Below are positions 1 to 7,479 of a stretch of 64,000 nt of DNA, piece by piece (positions within the stretch are counted from its first letter, which is position 1; the number at the start of each line of letters is the position of its first letter). Source of the stretch: Nonomuraea turcica. GTDB taxonomy: Bacteria > Actinomycetota > Actinomycetes > Streptosporangiales > Streptosporangiaceae. Made by a program: the position numbers and the translations under genes. The DNA lies in contig NZ_JAUZQF010000038.1 in assembly GCF_030718205.1 (NCBI RefSeq), forward strand, positions 19,639 through 83,638, given 5' to 3'. The notes under the pieces were generated by a model. The model was not told the origin of the DNA, did no database searches, and saw nothing but the letters and a program-made list of their open reading frames with translations.

Positions 1-483
1 AATGGCCTGCAAGAACTGCTCGAAACCGCCCGTGCACCTCTTGGGGTGAGCGCCGAAGTCCGAACTGGCCGGGGCCTCGGCAGGCGCCTCCACATGGAGC
101 GCCCTGAGGAAGCTCGCCAGCGTGTCGGCCGCGTGGGCGCCGCGGCTGATCGAGCCGTGGTCCAGCGGCTCGCCGGGAACCCACGTCATCACGGTCCAGT
201 GCTTGGGGAAGCGCTCGGACGGTTCGCCGAACCGCACCGGGGTCGGCACCGGGAGCGGCAGGCGCGGGGCCAGCACAGGCAGCCACCGCCGCTCCTTGAG
301 CTGGAGCTCCGGGGTGGGGTCCATACGCTGCATGCGCACGGCCAACTCGTCCCCGAGGCGCCACATTTGGTTGCCCCAGCCGCCCGCCACCTCGCGGATG
401 GCCAGCCCTGCAAGGTCTGGATGTTGCTCCTGCAGCAGGTCGCGGACCAGGTCTGCGGTGATCTCGATCTCGGTGTCGGTCAT
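1..483 (-). CDS. Aminoglycoside phosphotransferase (APH) family kinase, 5' part only
   Basis: The reading frame starts at ATG 483-481 and stays open to the left edge, so only the first 161 residues are present. They read as the N-lobe of an APH/choline-kinase fold: a short helical start, a beta-hairpin with GGWGNQMWRLG, then AVRMQR at the usual lysine strand, and the hinge-like stretch VMTWVPGEPLDHG. The catalytic HGDxxxxN loop and DxD metal site would lie beyond the edge. No strong ribosome site precedes the ATG. Family members phosphorylate small hydroxylated molecules or antibiotics; the substrate cannot be read from this half. Confidence 0.8.
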   Translation of the reverse strand, partial: MTDTEIEITADLVRDLLQEQHPDLAGLAIREVAGGWGNQMWRLGDELAVRMQRMDPTPELQLKERRWLPVLAPRLPLPVPTPVRFGEPSERFPKHWTVMTWVPGEPLDHGSISRGAHAADTLASFLRALHVEAPAEAPASSDFGAHPKRCTGGFEQFLQAI

Positions 484-621
484 GCGACGTCACAGTACTG
501 AGGCGGCAGGCGGAGCGGCTCTCGCTCTCCGGAACATCTCGCTGTGATTCCTCTGGCATCACCGATTCGGTTTCAGAGAGCTGCCGATCAGAGGCTTTGG
601 GGACGGACCGGCCCCATAGTT

Positions 622-893
622 GAGAAGCTTGTGCCAGATGCTCACTCCTACGACCGGATCCGGCCCAACGGGCACGGCTGGCCGAGATCCGCGACAACCT
701 GATCGCCCACATCGCCGAGGCCGAGCGAGAAGGCTGGCTCGGCGAGGTCGAGGGGCTGCAAATCTGCCTTGCCGGCGCACGACAGAAACTCGCCCAGCTC
801 GACGACCTCGCGGCCCGCGGCACCACCATCCACCTGGGAATGCCGCGCTTCTCCCCCGTCGTCGGTTGCACCATCGCCGCGGACAGTCCGTGA
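622..893 (+). pseudogene. Integrase/recombinase-like C-terminal remnant, copy 1
   Basis: From codon 666 an open frame reads QRARLAEIRDNLIAHIAE, continues through GWLGEVEGLQ and ends at TGA 891-893. I recognise this as the charged helical tail found at the end of actinobacterial site-specific integrases; that assignment rests on recall, not a search. There is no start codon and no catalytic domain. The stretch GAGAAGCTTGT at 622-632 recurs at 1704-1714 ahead of a second copy, so the two segments are related and flank the histidine phosphatase gene. Confidence 0.5.
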
Positions 894-992
894 CCACGGT
901 CGGCGACAGAGCCGTGATCATCGAAATTCAGAGAACTCGTGAACCACTCTTAAGATCACTCAAGAACAGCTCCCTGCAGGAAGAGCTCACTC

Positions 993-1634
993 ATGCGCAC
1001 CATCTACGCCGTCACCCATCCGGAGGCGACGCACCACGTCGAGGGGGTCGTCGGCGGCTGGCATGATTCGCAGCTGACGTCAAACGGCCTCAGCGCGGCG
1101 GCCTCCATCGCCCAGACGCTGCGGGCCCAGATCCCGGACGGCGCCGGTGCGGAGCTGTTCTCCTCGGATCTGCAGCGCACCCGGCAAACGGCCGAAAAGG
1201 TTGCCGAGCTGTTCGGCGTGAAACCAATCCTGGACCGAAGACTGCGGGAGAAATCCTACGGAGAGGCTGGGGGAAGGCCACAGGAATGGCTGGACCAACG
1301 ATTCGTGCCGCCGCCGGCTGTCGGGGAGCGGTTGGACCACGACGAGGGCGTGGAGGGTGCCGAGACCAGGGCAGTGTTGGCGCAGCGCATCTACGCGGCC
1401 ATGGACGACATCTTGCAGCGCCCCTGCGAACACCAGATCATCGTGACGCATGGTGGCTCCCTGACCTTCGTCGTGGCGTCCTGGATCAAGATGCCGATCC
1501 AGGCGGTCGGGTATGCCAGTTTCCGGGTGCCATCCGGCAGCATCACCACGCTGCGCGAAGACGACTTCTACCACAACCGCACGGTCGTCAACCTCGGTGA
1601 CACCCGCCATCTCGACTCCGCCGAAGCCGGCTGA
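993..1634 (+). CDS. Histidine phosphatase superfamily protein (phosphoglycerate mutase-like)
   Basis: 213 aa, ATG at 993 after GGAAGAG. The fold markers are visible: an N-terminal strand followed by VTHPEA with His9, SSDLQRTRQTA at 57-67, REKSYGEAGG near 85-94 and VTHGGS with His153. Members form a phosphohistidine on the first His and act on phosphoesters. The usual RHG motif is THP here, so the arginine that binds phosphate is missing at its normal place, while R62 and both histidines remain. The protein is soluble with no signal peptide. It sits alone between two integrase-like remnants, suggesting a passenger gene. Phosphatase rather than mutase is the likelier activity; the substrate is unknown. 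Confidence 0.85.
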   Translation: MRTIYAVTHPEATHHVEGVVGGWHDSQLTSNGLSAAASIAQTLRAQIPDGAGAELFSSDLQRTRQTAEKVAELFGVKPILDRRLREKSYGEAGGRPQEWLDQRFVPPPAVGERLDHDEGVEGAETRAVLAQRIYAAMDDILQRPCEHQIIVTHGGSLTFVVASWIKMPIQAVGYASFRVPSGSITTLREDDFYHNRTVVNLGDTRHLDSAEAG

Positions 1635-1703
1635 CCTCTACCTGGCCGCTTCGACGGCTAACGAGGTGAGGTGCTACCGCTGAGCGTCCAGTTTCTTAGT
1701 TCA

Positions 1704-1890
1704 GAGAAGCTTGTCTGCGGTGCAGCATGCACTGGCCCGACCCAGCTCAACGCCCCCGCATCGTCGAGATCCGCGACACCTCATTGCCCGTATCGCCGAA
1801 GCTGAACACCAAGGATGGCTCGGCGAGATCGAAGGTCTGCGAATCAGCCTCGCCGGAGCGGATGACAAGCTTGCGCGGTTCAAGCAATGA
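1704..1890 (+). pseudogene. Integrase/recombinase-like C-terminal remnant, copy 2, frameshifted
   Basis: Starting at 1748 one frame reads QRPRIVEIRD, and after a one-base loss the next frame from 1780 reads LIARIAEAEHQGWLGEIEGL and ends at TGA 1888-1890. Together they match copy 1 (666-893) residue for residue in most places. The upstream GAGAAGCTTGT at 1704-1714 is also shared. The frameshift and lack of a start show this is dead sequence. Its last 11 bases overlap, antisense, the end of the MerR-methyltransferase gene. Confidence 0.5.
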
Positions 1891-3046
1891 GTAGGCGGAG
1901 GCCGAGGTCTGCCGCGTTGAGGTCGGCAAGGTCGCTGTTGCGCTCGGCCCACCGGCCGGAGTCGAGGTCGTCGCTGAGGCTTCGCACGGCCCGCTGCTCG
2001 GCCTCCGGCCCGACCCTCGTCCACACCGACATCGCACGGCGCACGTGATCCTCCAGATACGCCGCCGGTCGGCGCCAGTACGCCTCGAACAGGCCATCAG
2101 CGCAGTCCCACGGAATGGGCACCGGCTCAGCGCGGGCGCCGATCGCGTCGACCATCCCAGCAAGCGAGGGAAATTCTGCGAGAACGGCGGGGAACTCGGG
2201 CAGATAGTCGCGGGTAAGCCAGAACCGGTCCTGCCATCCGGGCTCGTCGGTGTCGAACGTGAGCACCACCACGCGGCGGGCCACCCGCCGCATCTCGCGC
2301 AGCCCCGCTATCGGGTCCCCCCAGTGATGAACGGTGGAGACGGCCATCGCGACGTCAAAGGACTGGTCCTCAAACGGCAGGCTCTCCGCGGCGGCGGCCA
2401 CGCACGGCGCCGAGCCGACAGGCCGCTGCCCCCGCATGACCGCCGATGGCTCTACCGCGGTCACGTCGCGATCAACAGGCTCGTAGGAGCCCGTGCCGGC
2501 CCCGACGTTCAGCACCGTCTGCGCGTCCCCGAGCGCGTCCCAGATCTGCGCGGCGATCCGCGGCTCGGTACGTCGTGTCGCGGTGTAAGCGCTGCCGATC
2601 GCGTCGTACAGCCGTGCACCGAGCATCTCCAGTTGCTCCTCCGGTGTCACCTTCAGTCCCTTCCCCCGTGCCTCAAGTTCCCTGTCTATAGCCGCCACCA
2701 TTGCGTCAGCGCGATCACGCCGCTCCAGCAGCAGGCCGCGCAGTCGGCGCAGGTGCGCAACCGCGTCGGTGGACGGGTCGCCGACCAGTTCCGCAACCTC
2801 CCGCAGCCCGAAGCCCAACCGCCGATAGGCCAGCACCTCCCGCAGCCGCTCCACGTCGCCCGCCGAATAGGCCCGGTACCCGGCCGCGGTCCGCGCCGAC
2901 GGCCGAACGAGCCTGATCTCGTCATAGTGATGCAGCGTGCGGACACTCACGCCGGCCAGCTCGGCCACGCGTCCCACGGTCCAGTGATCCTCCACGGCAC
3001 CGACTATGCCGCCTGACGCCACGTGAGGGTCAAGAGCCTCACTCAC
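1880..3046 (-). CDS. MerR-family regulator fused to a class I SAM methyltransferase
   Basis: 388 aa from a GTG at 3046; a GTG 17 codons later is also possible because neither has a strong ribosome site. Residues 22-90 are a MerR winged helix (TVGRVAELAGVSVRTLHHYD), followed by the dimerisation helix to about 125. Residues 132-145 carry TPEEQLEM, as in TipA-like linkers. From about 178 the glycine loop VLNVGAGTGSYEP begins a Rossmann methyltransferase, with VEPS as acidic strand and a later FDVAMAVSTVHHW. The product is therefore a DNA-binding protein whose effector domain resembles an enzyme; either it senses SAM or a methylated ligand, or it modifies a small molecule. It is transcribed alone. 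The fold calls are firm, the role is inference. Confidence 0.85.
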   Translation of the reverse strand: MSEALDPHVASGGIVGAVEDHWTVGRVAELAGVSVRTLHHYDEIRLVRPSARTAAGYRAYSAGDVERLREVLAYRRLGFGLREVAELVGDPSTDAVAHLRRLRGLLLERRDRADAMVAAIDRELEARGKGLKVTPEEQLEMLGARLYDAIGSAYTATRRTEPRIAAQIWDALGDAQTVLNVGAGTGSYEPVDRDVTAVEPSAVMRGQRPVGSAPCVAAAAESLPFEDQSFDVAMAVSTVHHWGDPIAGLREMRRVARRVVVLTFDTDEPGWQDRFWLTRDYLPEFPAVLAEFPSLAGMVDAIGARAEPVPIPWDCADGLFEAYWRRPAAYLEDHVRRAMSVWTRVGPEAEQRAVRSLSDDLDSGRWAERNSDLADLNAADLGLRLLIA

Positions 3047-3094
3047 GGCAGCAAGGGCCGAACGCCTGAGGCCGAGCTCACCGCCGCATGCTGA

Positions 3095-3595
3095 CTACGA
3101 CAGCATGACCACGCCGAATGCGGGCCACGGATCCAGCTCGGCCAACGGCTCGTCCAGCACCAGCAGGTCGGCCCGCTTGCCGACGGCCAGGGCGAGTGCG
3201 ACCAGGGTGCGTTGCCCGCCGGACAGGCGATCTGCCCGCTGCTGGATGGGGATGTCGTGCGCGAGCAGGAACGAGGTGGCGGTGTGCTGGTCCCAGCGGG
3301 GGTTGGTGGCGGCGCCGAAGCGCAGGAGGTCGGCCACGCTCCAGCGCCGATACAGCGGCTTGTCCTGCGCCATGAACGCCACCCTGGACACCTCCAGCGG
3401 CCTGCCGAAGACGCGCACCCGGCCGATAGTGGGTACCAGCAGCCCGGTCACCAGGTTGAGCAGCGTGGTCTTGCCCGCCCGGTTCGGCCCGACCAGCGCG
3501 CACCGAGCCCCGGCGGGCAGCTCGAAGGTGGCCTCCCGGAGCGCCCAGCGGTTGCGGTAGCGCTTGCCCAGCATGCTGGCCTCCAGCGCGTTCAC
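3095..3595 (-). CDS. ABC transporter ATPase, C-terminally truncated
   Basis: 166 aa from GTG 3595, which overlaps the stop of the upstream membrane-protein gene as GTGA. Walker A is GPNRAGKT at 36-43 (Arg replaces the usual Gly), the signature LSGGQ is at 124-128 and Walker B LLVLDE at 144-149. After LDP the protein turns into WPAFGVVMLS and stops, so the H-loop and the last 50-100 residues of a normal ATPase are missing. A neighbouring frame gives VARIRRGHAV after the same point but also ends quickly, so a single frameshift does not restore the gene. No permease follows. It is probably a decayed third gene of the sigma operon. Confidence 0.75.
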   Translation of the reverse strand: MNALEASMLGKRYRNRWALREATFELPAGARCALVGPNRAGKTTLLNLVTGLLVPTIGRVRVFGRPLEVSRVAFMAQDKPLYRRWSVADLLRFGAATNPRWDQHTATSFLLAHDIPIQQRADRLSGGQRTLVALALAVGKRADLLVLDEPLAELDPWPAFGVVMLS

Positions 3596-4077
3596 GCCTG
3601 CTCCCCGCCGGTCAGCTCGCGCTTGCGGCGCAGCAGCTCGGCCCGGCGAGCGTGCGCCCGCACCAGCAGCACCAATGCCGCCGCGACGAACACGCCCCCC
3701 ACCGCCAGCCCGGCGCCCAGGCCGAAACCGCGCTGCACGGTGATGCCCACCACACCCACGGTCGTGACCAGCGAGGCGACCAGGGCGATCCAGGCAGCGA
3801 TCACCCGGTCGGTGGCGAACAACGGCACCCTGCGCGTCAGCAGCCAGCAGCCGTAGCCCGCCCAGGCCAAGCAGAACACGGTGAACAGCGCAAACGCCCC
3901 GTGAGTGCGGCCGGGCAGCGGACCCGGCTCGCTCCACCACAGCGCGGCCACGAACACCGTGCCGCCCAGCCCGGCCAGCAGCGCCACCACGGCGCGAACC
4001 CGTCGCCACGGTGAAAGCGACGGCTCAAGCCGCTCGATCATCTCCTGCGCCGACAGACGCGGCTCCTCCTCGATCAC
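3592..4077 (-). CDS. Four-helix membrane protein coupled to an ECF sigma factor
   Basis: 161 aa. The GTG start at 4077 shares GTGA with the sigma-factor stop. About 30 cytoplasmic residues (with SAQEMIERLEPSLSPW) precede four hydrophobic segments, for example AVVALLAGLGGTVFVAALWW and the final GAGLAVGGVFVAAALVLLV, then a basic tail RAHARRAELLRRKREL. The stop overlaps the ATPase start. Coupling to the sigma gene and a cytoplasmic N-terminus would suit an anti-sigma factor or a transporter subunit, but no known domain is recognisable. An alternative is an accessory subunit for the downstream ABC ATPase. Confidence 0.7.
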   Translation of the reverse strand: MIEEEPRLSAQEMIERLEPSLSPWRRVRAVVALLAGLGGTVFVAALWWSEPGPLPGRTHGAFALFTVFCLAWAGYGCWLLTRRVPLFATDRVIAAWIALVASLVTTVGVVGITVQRGFGLGAGLAVGGVFVAAALVLLVRAHARRAELLRRKRELTGGEQA

Positions 4078-4598
4078 GGCCGGTATCCCCTTTCCTCCAG
4101 ACGCTCCCGCAGCAGCCGGCGAGCCCGATTGAGCCTGGACTTGACCGTGCCGGTAGGGACTGCGCAGACCTGCGCGCACTCCTCGACCGACAGATCCTCC
4201 AGGTAAAACAGGACGAGAATCTCCCGCTCCACGACCGGCAGCCCTGCCAACGCGGCGACGAGCTCGGCACGATCCGCCATGGCCTCGACGGGATCCTCAA
4301 CCATCGCCTCGTTGGCGGTGAAGCTCTCCTTCTCCCTGGCGTACTCACTGCGCAGGCGGTCGGTCACCGAGCGGCGGGCGATCGTGAACAGCCAGGGTGC
4401 GAACCGGCCGGGTTCCCGCAGCCGGGGCAGGCCACGGACCACGGCCAGCCAGATCTCCTGGGTCACCTCGTCGGCCCGCTCGGCATCCAGCATCCGCCGC
4501 ACATAGGTCCACACCGGCACCCGCCATCGGGTCACCAGTTCGGCCCAGGCAGACCGATCGCCCAACTGGGCGCGGACCACCAGCAGCTCATCGGTCAT
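4074..4598 (-). CDS. ECF-type RNA polymerase sigma factor
   Basis: 174 aa from ATG 4598, chosen because GGAAGGG lies just upstream. Region 2 covers about residues 18-85, with ADEVTQEIWLAVVRGLPRL and PWLFTIARRSVTDRLRSEY for -10 recognition. Region 4 covers about 118-165, with LPVVEREILVLFYLEDLS and the HTH PTGTVKSRLNRARRLL for -35 binding. There is no extra C-terminal domain. It is the first gene of a three-gene overlapping operon with the membrane protein and the truncated ATPase, so the membrane protein is the obvious candidate for controlling it. Confidence 0.92.
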   Translation of the reverse strand: MTDELLVVRAQLGDRSAWAELVTRWRVPVWTYVRRMLDAERADEVTQEIWLAVVRGLPRLREPGRFAPWLFTIARRSVTDRLRSEYAREKESFTANEAMVEDPVEAMADRAELVAALAGLPVVEREILVLFYLEDLSVEECAQVCAVPTGTVKSRLNRARRLLRERLEERGYRP

Positions 4599-4756
4599 CT
4601 CATCCCTTCCGTCACCTTGCACAGTCGGGCGAGAGACCGTTCAGGTTCACGGGGCGCTCACATCATCGTGCGGGCGGACCGGCCGTGGTCAACGCAGGTC
4701 GGGATCAAGGTGCCGGTCGGGGCCGCACAATGCCGGCCGATCGTCCGGCGAACTGG

Positions 4757-5593
4757 CTACGGGGGGCTTATGACGGTGAGCATGCGGGCGAGCTTCCATG
4801 GCCGACGACCCCAAGCGGCGAGTTTTCCTCCCAAAAGCGGTTTCCACATTCCTTGTCGGCCGATGAACATCAGCATGAGAGCCGCGGGGTCGGCAGATAC
4901 GTGGGCGTCAACGTCACATGCGCCCGCCGCGTCGAGCGTCAACGAACCGCCGTCGAAGACAAGCGACGTGCGTCCACCTCCACGTAGGCGCACATCGAAG
5001 CGAGCTCGGAAGGATCCGGCCGCCTCCTGGTTCACGAAAGCAGTGGGCGACAGAGCCGCGATAAGCGGAAGCGCGCCGCCCTCGATCGCGAGCAGAGCGT
5101 GGTGACGCTGGATCGGCCACGGGCGCCCAGCGGCTCTGGCGATGTCATGGCCGTGCACCAGGCATTCCTCGAGCAGGTGACAGGCCACCGCGGAAGGCGG
5201 CAGGCGGACACCCTGCAGCCAATCGACGGCGGCGGCTCGTGAACGCGACGCGACGTCGTCGAACTCGTTTGCCAGCGTGCCGATGCGATCGGCGAGTACG
5301 GCTGGGTCCCGTTCGCCGTCCTCGGCCAGCATCTTCGCGTTGACCTCGGCCATTCCCGCCGTTGTCACGATGGCTTCCGGGAGCGGTCTTCCGGCGACGG
5401 CGTCGGTGTCGAAGCGAAAGACATGAGCAAGGTGAGCCGCGACCTCGCCCACCGTCCACATACCGACCGAAGCGGAGTTGGCGTCAGGGACGCTCCGCAC
5501 AAGGGTGACGAGGCGTGGGACAACGTCCCGCAATGCCGCACGAGCCTGGGCCATGGTGTCGGACGCACCACTGTGCGTCGCAGCCGGGACCAT
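4757..5593 (-). CDS. Maleylpyruvate isomerase-family, mycothiol-dependent DinB-fold protein
   Basis: 278 aa from ATG 5593 with GAGGG ten bases upstream; an ATG at 5554 is an alternative. The N-terminal half is a four-helix DinB-like bundle with MWTVGEVAAHLAHV near residues 45-58 and HLLEECLVHGHDIARAAG near 150-165, the pattern of the actinobacterial TIGR03083/MDMPI group. The C-terminal 100 residues resemble an SCP2-like sterol-carrier domain (SLTLDAAGACDVDAHVSADP). Such proteins use mycothiol as cofactor or bind hydrophobic ligands. It is divergent from an HxlR gene whose C-terminus is also SCP2-like, with an inverted repeat between them. Confidence 0.8.
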   Translation of the reverse strand: MVPAATHSGASDTMAQARAALRDVVPRLVTLVRSVPDANSASVGMWTVGEVAAHLAHVFRFDTDAVAGRPLPEAIVTTAGMAEVNAKMLAEDGERDPAVLADRIGTLANEFDDVASRSRAAAVDWLQGVRLPPSAVACHLLEECLVHGHDIARAAGRPWPIQRHHALLAIEGGALPLIAALSPTAFVNQEAAGSFRARFDVRLRGGGRTSLVFDGGSLTLDAAGACDVDAHVSADPAALMLMFIGRQGMWKPLLGGKLAAWGRRPWKLARMLTVISPP

Positions 5594-5633
5594 GTCAGCA
5601 CCACCCTCGTTTCGGCGACTGTGGTATAGATAG

Positions 5634-5657
5634 TCAAGTCAGCTTGAGTTTGTCAAG
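5634..5657. promoter_or_regulatory. Inverted repeat TCAAG-N4-CTTGA plus a third TCAAG, likely HxlR operator
   Basis: TCAAG at 5634-5638 and CTTGA at 5643-5647 form a perfect inverted repeat with a 4-base spacer, and another TCAAG lies at 5653-5657. The site fills the 73-base gap between the divergent MDMPI-type and HxlR genes, next to TATAGATA. HxlR proteins usually bind such intergenic sites and repress the divergent gene, so this is the likely operator. Confidence 0.5.
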
Positions 5658-5666
5658 TGGGTGGAA

Positions 5667-6323
5667 ATGAGTCGAAGCTACGGCCAGCATTGCGGTCTCG
5701 CCCGGGCACTCGATGTCGTGGGCGATCGGTGGAATCTGCTCATCGTCCGCCAACTCCTCGTGGCTCCCGCCCGCTACCGCGAGCTGCTCGATGGGCTCCC
5801 TGGGGTGGCCACCAACCTGCTCGCCGACCGCCTCCGCGACCTCGAGACCGCCGGAGTGGTCGAGCGGCGCCTGGCCGAGGAGGGCAACGTCATCGTGTAC
5901 GCCCTCACCCCGTGGGGGGCCGAGCTGCGGGAGCCGATCGAGAGCCTCATCCGCTGGTCCACGCCGCTCATGGCACGCGGACCAGGCGGCGACCACTTCC
6001 GCGCCGAATGGCTCGTCGTCGCCCTCCCCGCTCTGCTCCGTGACAAGCCGGCTGCACACCGGTCATCGACGGTGGGGATCGCGGTCGACGGTCAACTGCT
6101 CCAGGTGCAGGCGACGCCCTCGGGCATGGAGGTCAGCCTGCACGATGGTCGCGATCTCGATGCCGTCGTGCGCACCGACGCCTCGATCGTGCTCGGGCTG
6201 GCAGCGGGTGTGCTCACCCTCGACGACACCCTTGGGCTCGTCGACATCGAAGGCGATGAAGCTGCCGTACGAGCCGTCTTCAGCCCCCGAGGCGCCGATG
6301 TCGGAGGCTCCTTGCGCCGATGA
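5667..6323 (+). CDS. HxlR-family winged-helix regulator with SCP2-like C-terminal domain
   Basis: 219 aa from ATG 5667; a GTG at 5661 in the same frame is possible. Residues 5-95 are an HxlR helix-turn-helix: CGLARALDVVGDRWNLLIVR, then YRELLDGLPGVATNLLADRL and a basic wing. The rest (about 115-215) is a beta-rich domain with SMEV-like strands and RTDASIVLGLAAGVLTLDD, resembling an SCP2 sterol-carrier fold that could bind a lipid or drug effector. Cys9 sits where redox-sensing HxlR proteins carry their cysteine. It is divergent from the MDMPI-type gene and probably controls it. Confidence 0.88.
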   Translation: MSRSYGQHCGLARALDVVGDRWNLLIVRQLLVAPARYRELLDGLPGVATNLLADRLRDLETAGVVERRLAEEGNVIVYALTPWGAELREPIESLIRWSTPLMARGPGGDHFRAEWLVVALPALLRDKPAAHRSSTVGIAVDGQLLQVQATPSGMEVSLHDGRDLDAVVRTDASIVLGLAAGVLTLDDTLGLVDIEGDEAAVRAVFSPRGADVGGSLRR

Positions 6324-6492
6324 CCGCCGCCTCAAACGAGGCGTTTTCGGGATGGACTAAGACATTCACCGAGCCTCGGCTCTGCGCGGCCATCGTTGAC
6401 CGCCCGGCCTACGGCGGCTAGATCACTTCCTTATTGAATGTGCGTGTTGATGCACGTCGAGAGGGATCGCAGAGTGACGAGTCGGCGGGTGC

Positions 6493-6525
6493 GGGAAGGC
6501 GACCCCGTCTTCCTGACGCCTTCCC
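6493..6525 (-). terminator. Stem-loop terminator-like repeat
   Basis: GGGAAGGCG (6493-6501) pairs perfectly with CGCCTTCCC (6517-6525) around a 15-base loop. It lies just beyond the 3' end of the second HxlR gene, in a 240-base gap that otherwise shows no gene. No T-run follows on either strand. Confidence 0.45.
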
Positions 6526-6562
6526 GGACTTCCTGCGTCGCGTCCCGGAAACGGGTCGGGCA

Positions 6563-6964
6563 TCAGGGCCTGGTGGCGGTGTGGTCCCGGTGTTCGCGGA
6601 TCTGGCCGTGGTGGTCGGCGACCCAGGTGATCAGGGACGTGACGATGTGGTGGAGGCTGCGGCCCAAGGGGGTGAGGGCGTACTCCACACGCGGCGGCAC
6701 CTCCGCGTAGGCGGTCCGGGTCACCAAGCCGTCCTGCTGGAGCTGGCGCACGGTAAGGGTGAGCATCCGCTGTGAGATGCCGGGGACGTCGCGCTGCAGG
6801 TCGGTGTAGCGCAGCGGGCCGGCCTCAAGTGCGGCGATCACCAGCAGGCTCCACTTATCCCCGACGCGGTCCAGTACCTGGCGGATGAAGTCCATCTGCT
6901 CAGCGGGGATGCCGGCGCACGGTCCTCGGTCTGCTGCGGCACCTGACCGGGCTGCGACGTCCAT
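6563..6964 (-). CDS. HxlR-family transcriptional regulator
   Basis: 133 aa from ATG 6964, ten bases after GGAAGGG; an ATG nine bases earlier would sit on top of that site. Nearly the whole protein is an HxlR winged helix: QVLDRVGDKWSLLVIAALEA, LRYTDLQRDVPGISQRMLTL, then PRVEYALTPLGRSL as wing and a C-terminal dimer helix. Cys residues occur near the N-terminus only. It is divergent from the FrnE-like / SDR genes at 7070-8160, an arrangement in which HxlR usually represses the oxidoreductase. Confidence 0.9.
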   Translation of the reverse strand: MDVAARSGAAADRGPCAGIPAEQMDFIRQVLDRVGDKWSLLVIAALEAGPLRYTDLQRDVPGISQRMLTLTVRQLQQDGLVTRTAYAEVPPRVEYALTPLGRSLHHIVTSLITWVADHHGQIREHRDHTATRP

Positions 6965-7001
6965 GGCGCACATTCCCTTCCGGCACGCACATCGATGTGC
7001 C

Positions 7002-7048
7002 TTTTGTACGGCCTTCCATACTGGTCCATCATGGCGCTACGCACAAAA
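7002..7048. promoter_or_regulatory. Spaced inverted repeat TTTTGT / ACAAAA in divergent HxlR promoter
   Basis: TTTTGT at 7002-7007 and ACAAAA at 7043-7048 face each other across the middle of the 105-base gap between the HxlR gene and the FrnE-like gene; the flanks ACG and CGC extend them loosely. Between them CCATACTGG and CCATCATGG add further imperfect symmetry. The position suits an HxlR-controlled divergent promoter. Confidence 0.35.
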
Positions 7049-7069
7049 AGTAGGAATTGGGGGTGCGCC

Positions 7070-7399
7070 ATGAGAGTCGAGATATGGTCCGAGATCGCCT
7101 GCCCCTGGTGCGGCCTGGGCAGCCACCGCCTGGACCGCGCCGTGGAGCGGTTCGAGCACGGCGCCGAGGTGGAAGTGATCCACCGCTCGTTCCCACTGAG
7201 CGACGGTTTCACCGTCGGCAGCACGATCAGCGTCCGCGAGGTCCTGTTGCGAAGGTACGGCCTGGCCGGCGCCCGCCTGGAGGCGTCGACCCGCCAGATC
7301 GAGGCGACCCACCCGACCGTTCTCGTCGCCGACAACGACGCGGCCATCTGCGGCCCGGACGGCTGCGCGGTTCCCGCCGACCACGTCGCCCACGCCTGA
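7070..7399 (+). pseudogene. DsbA-family (FrnE-type) oxidoreductase with internal deletion
   Basis: 109 aa from ATG 7070 preceded by AGGAATTGGGGG. The first 75 residues match the start of FrnE-like DsbA proteins: VEIWSEIACPWCGLGSHRL with the redox pair C11-P-W-C14, then VEVIHRSFPL. The last 20 residues, CGPDGCAVP at about 94-102, match the usual extreme C-terminus of the same family. A complete member has 210-240 residues, so roughly 110 middle residues, including the cis-Pro and insert helices, are gone in frame. The product is unlikely to fold as an oxidoreductase. It precedes an SDR gene and is divergent from HxlR. Confidence 0.7.
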
Positions 7400-7479
7400 T
7401 TTAGACACCTGATCCACACGCCAGCCGGGCGTCCGATCTCCGCATGTCCCGGCGGTCACAACACGAAAGAGATCTCACT

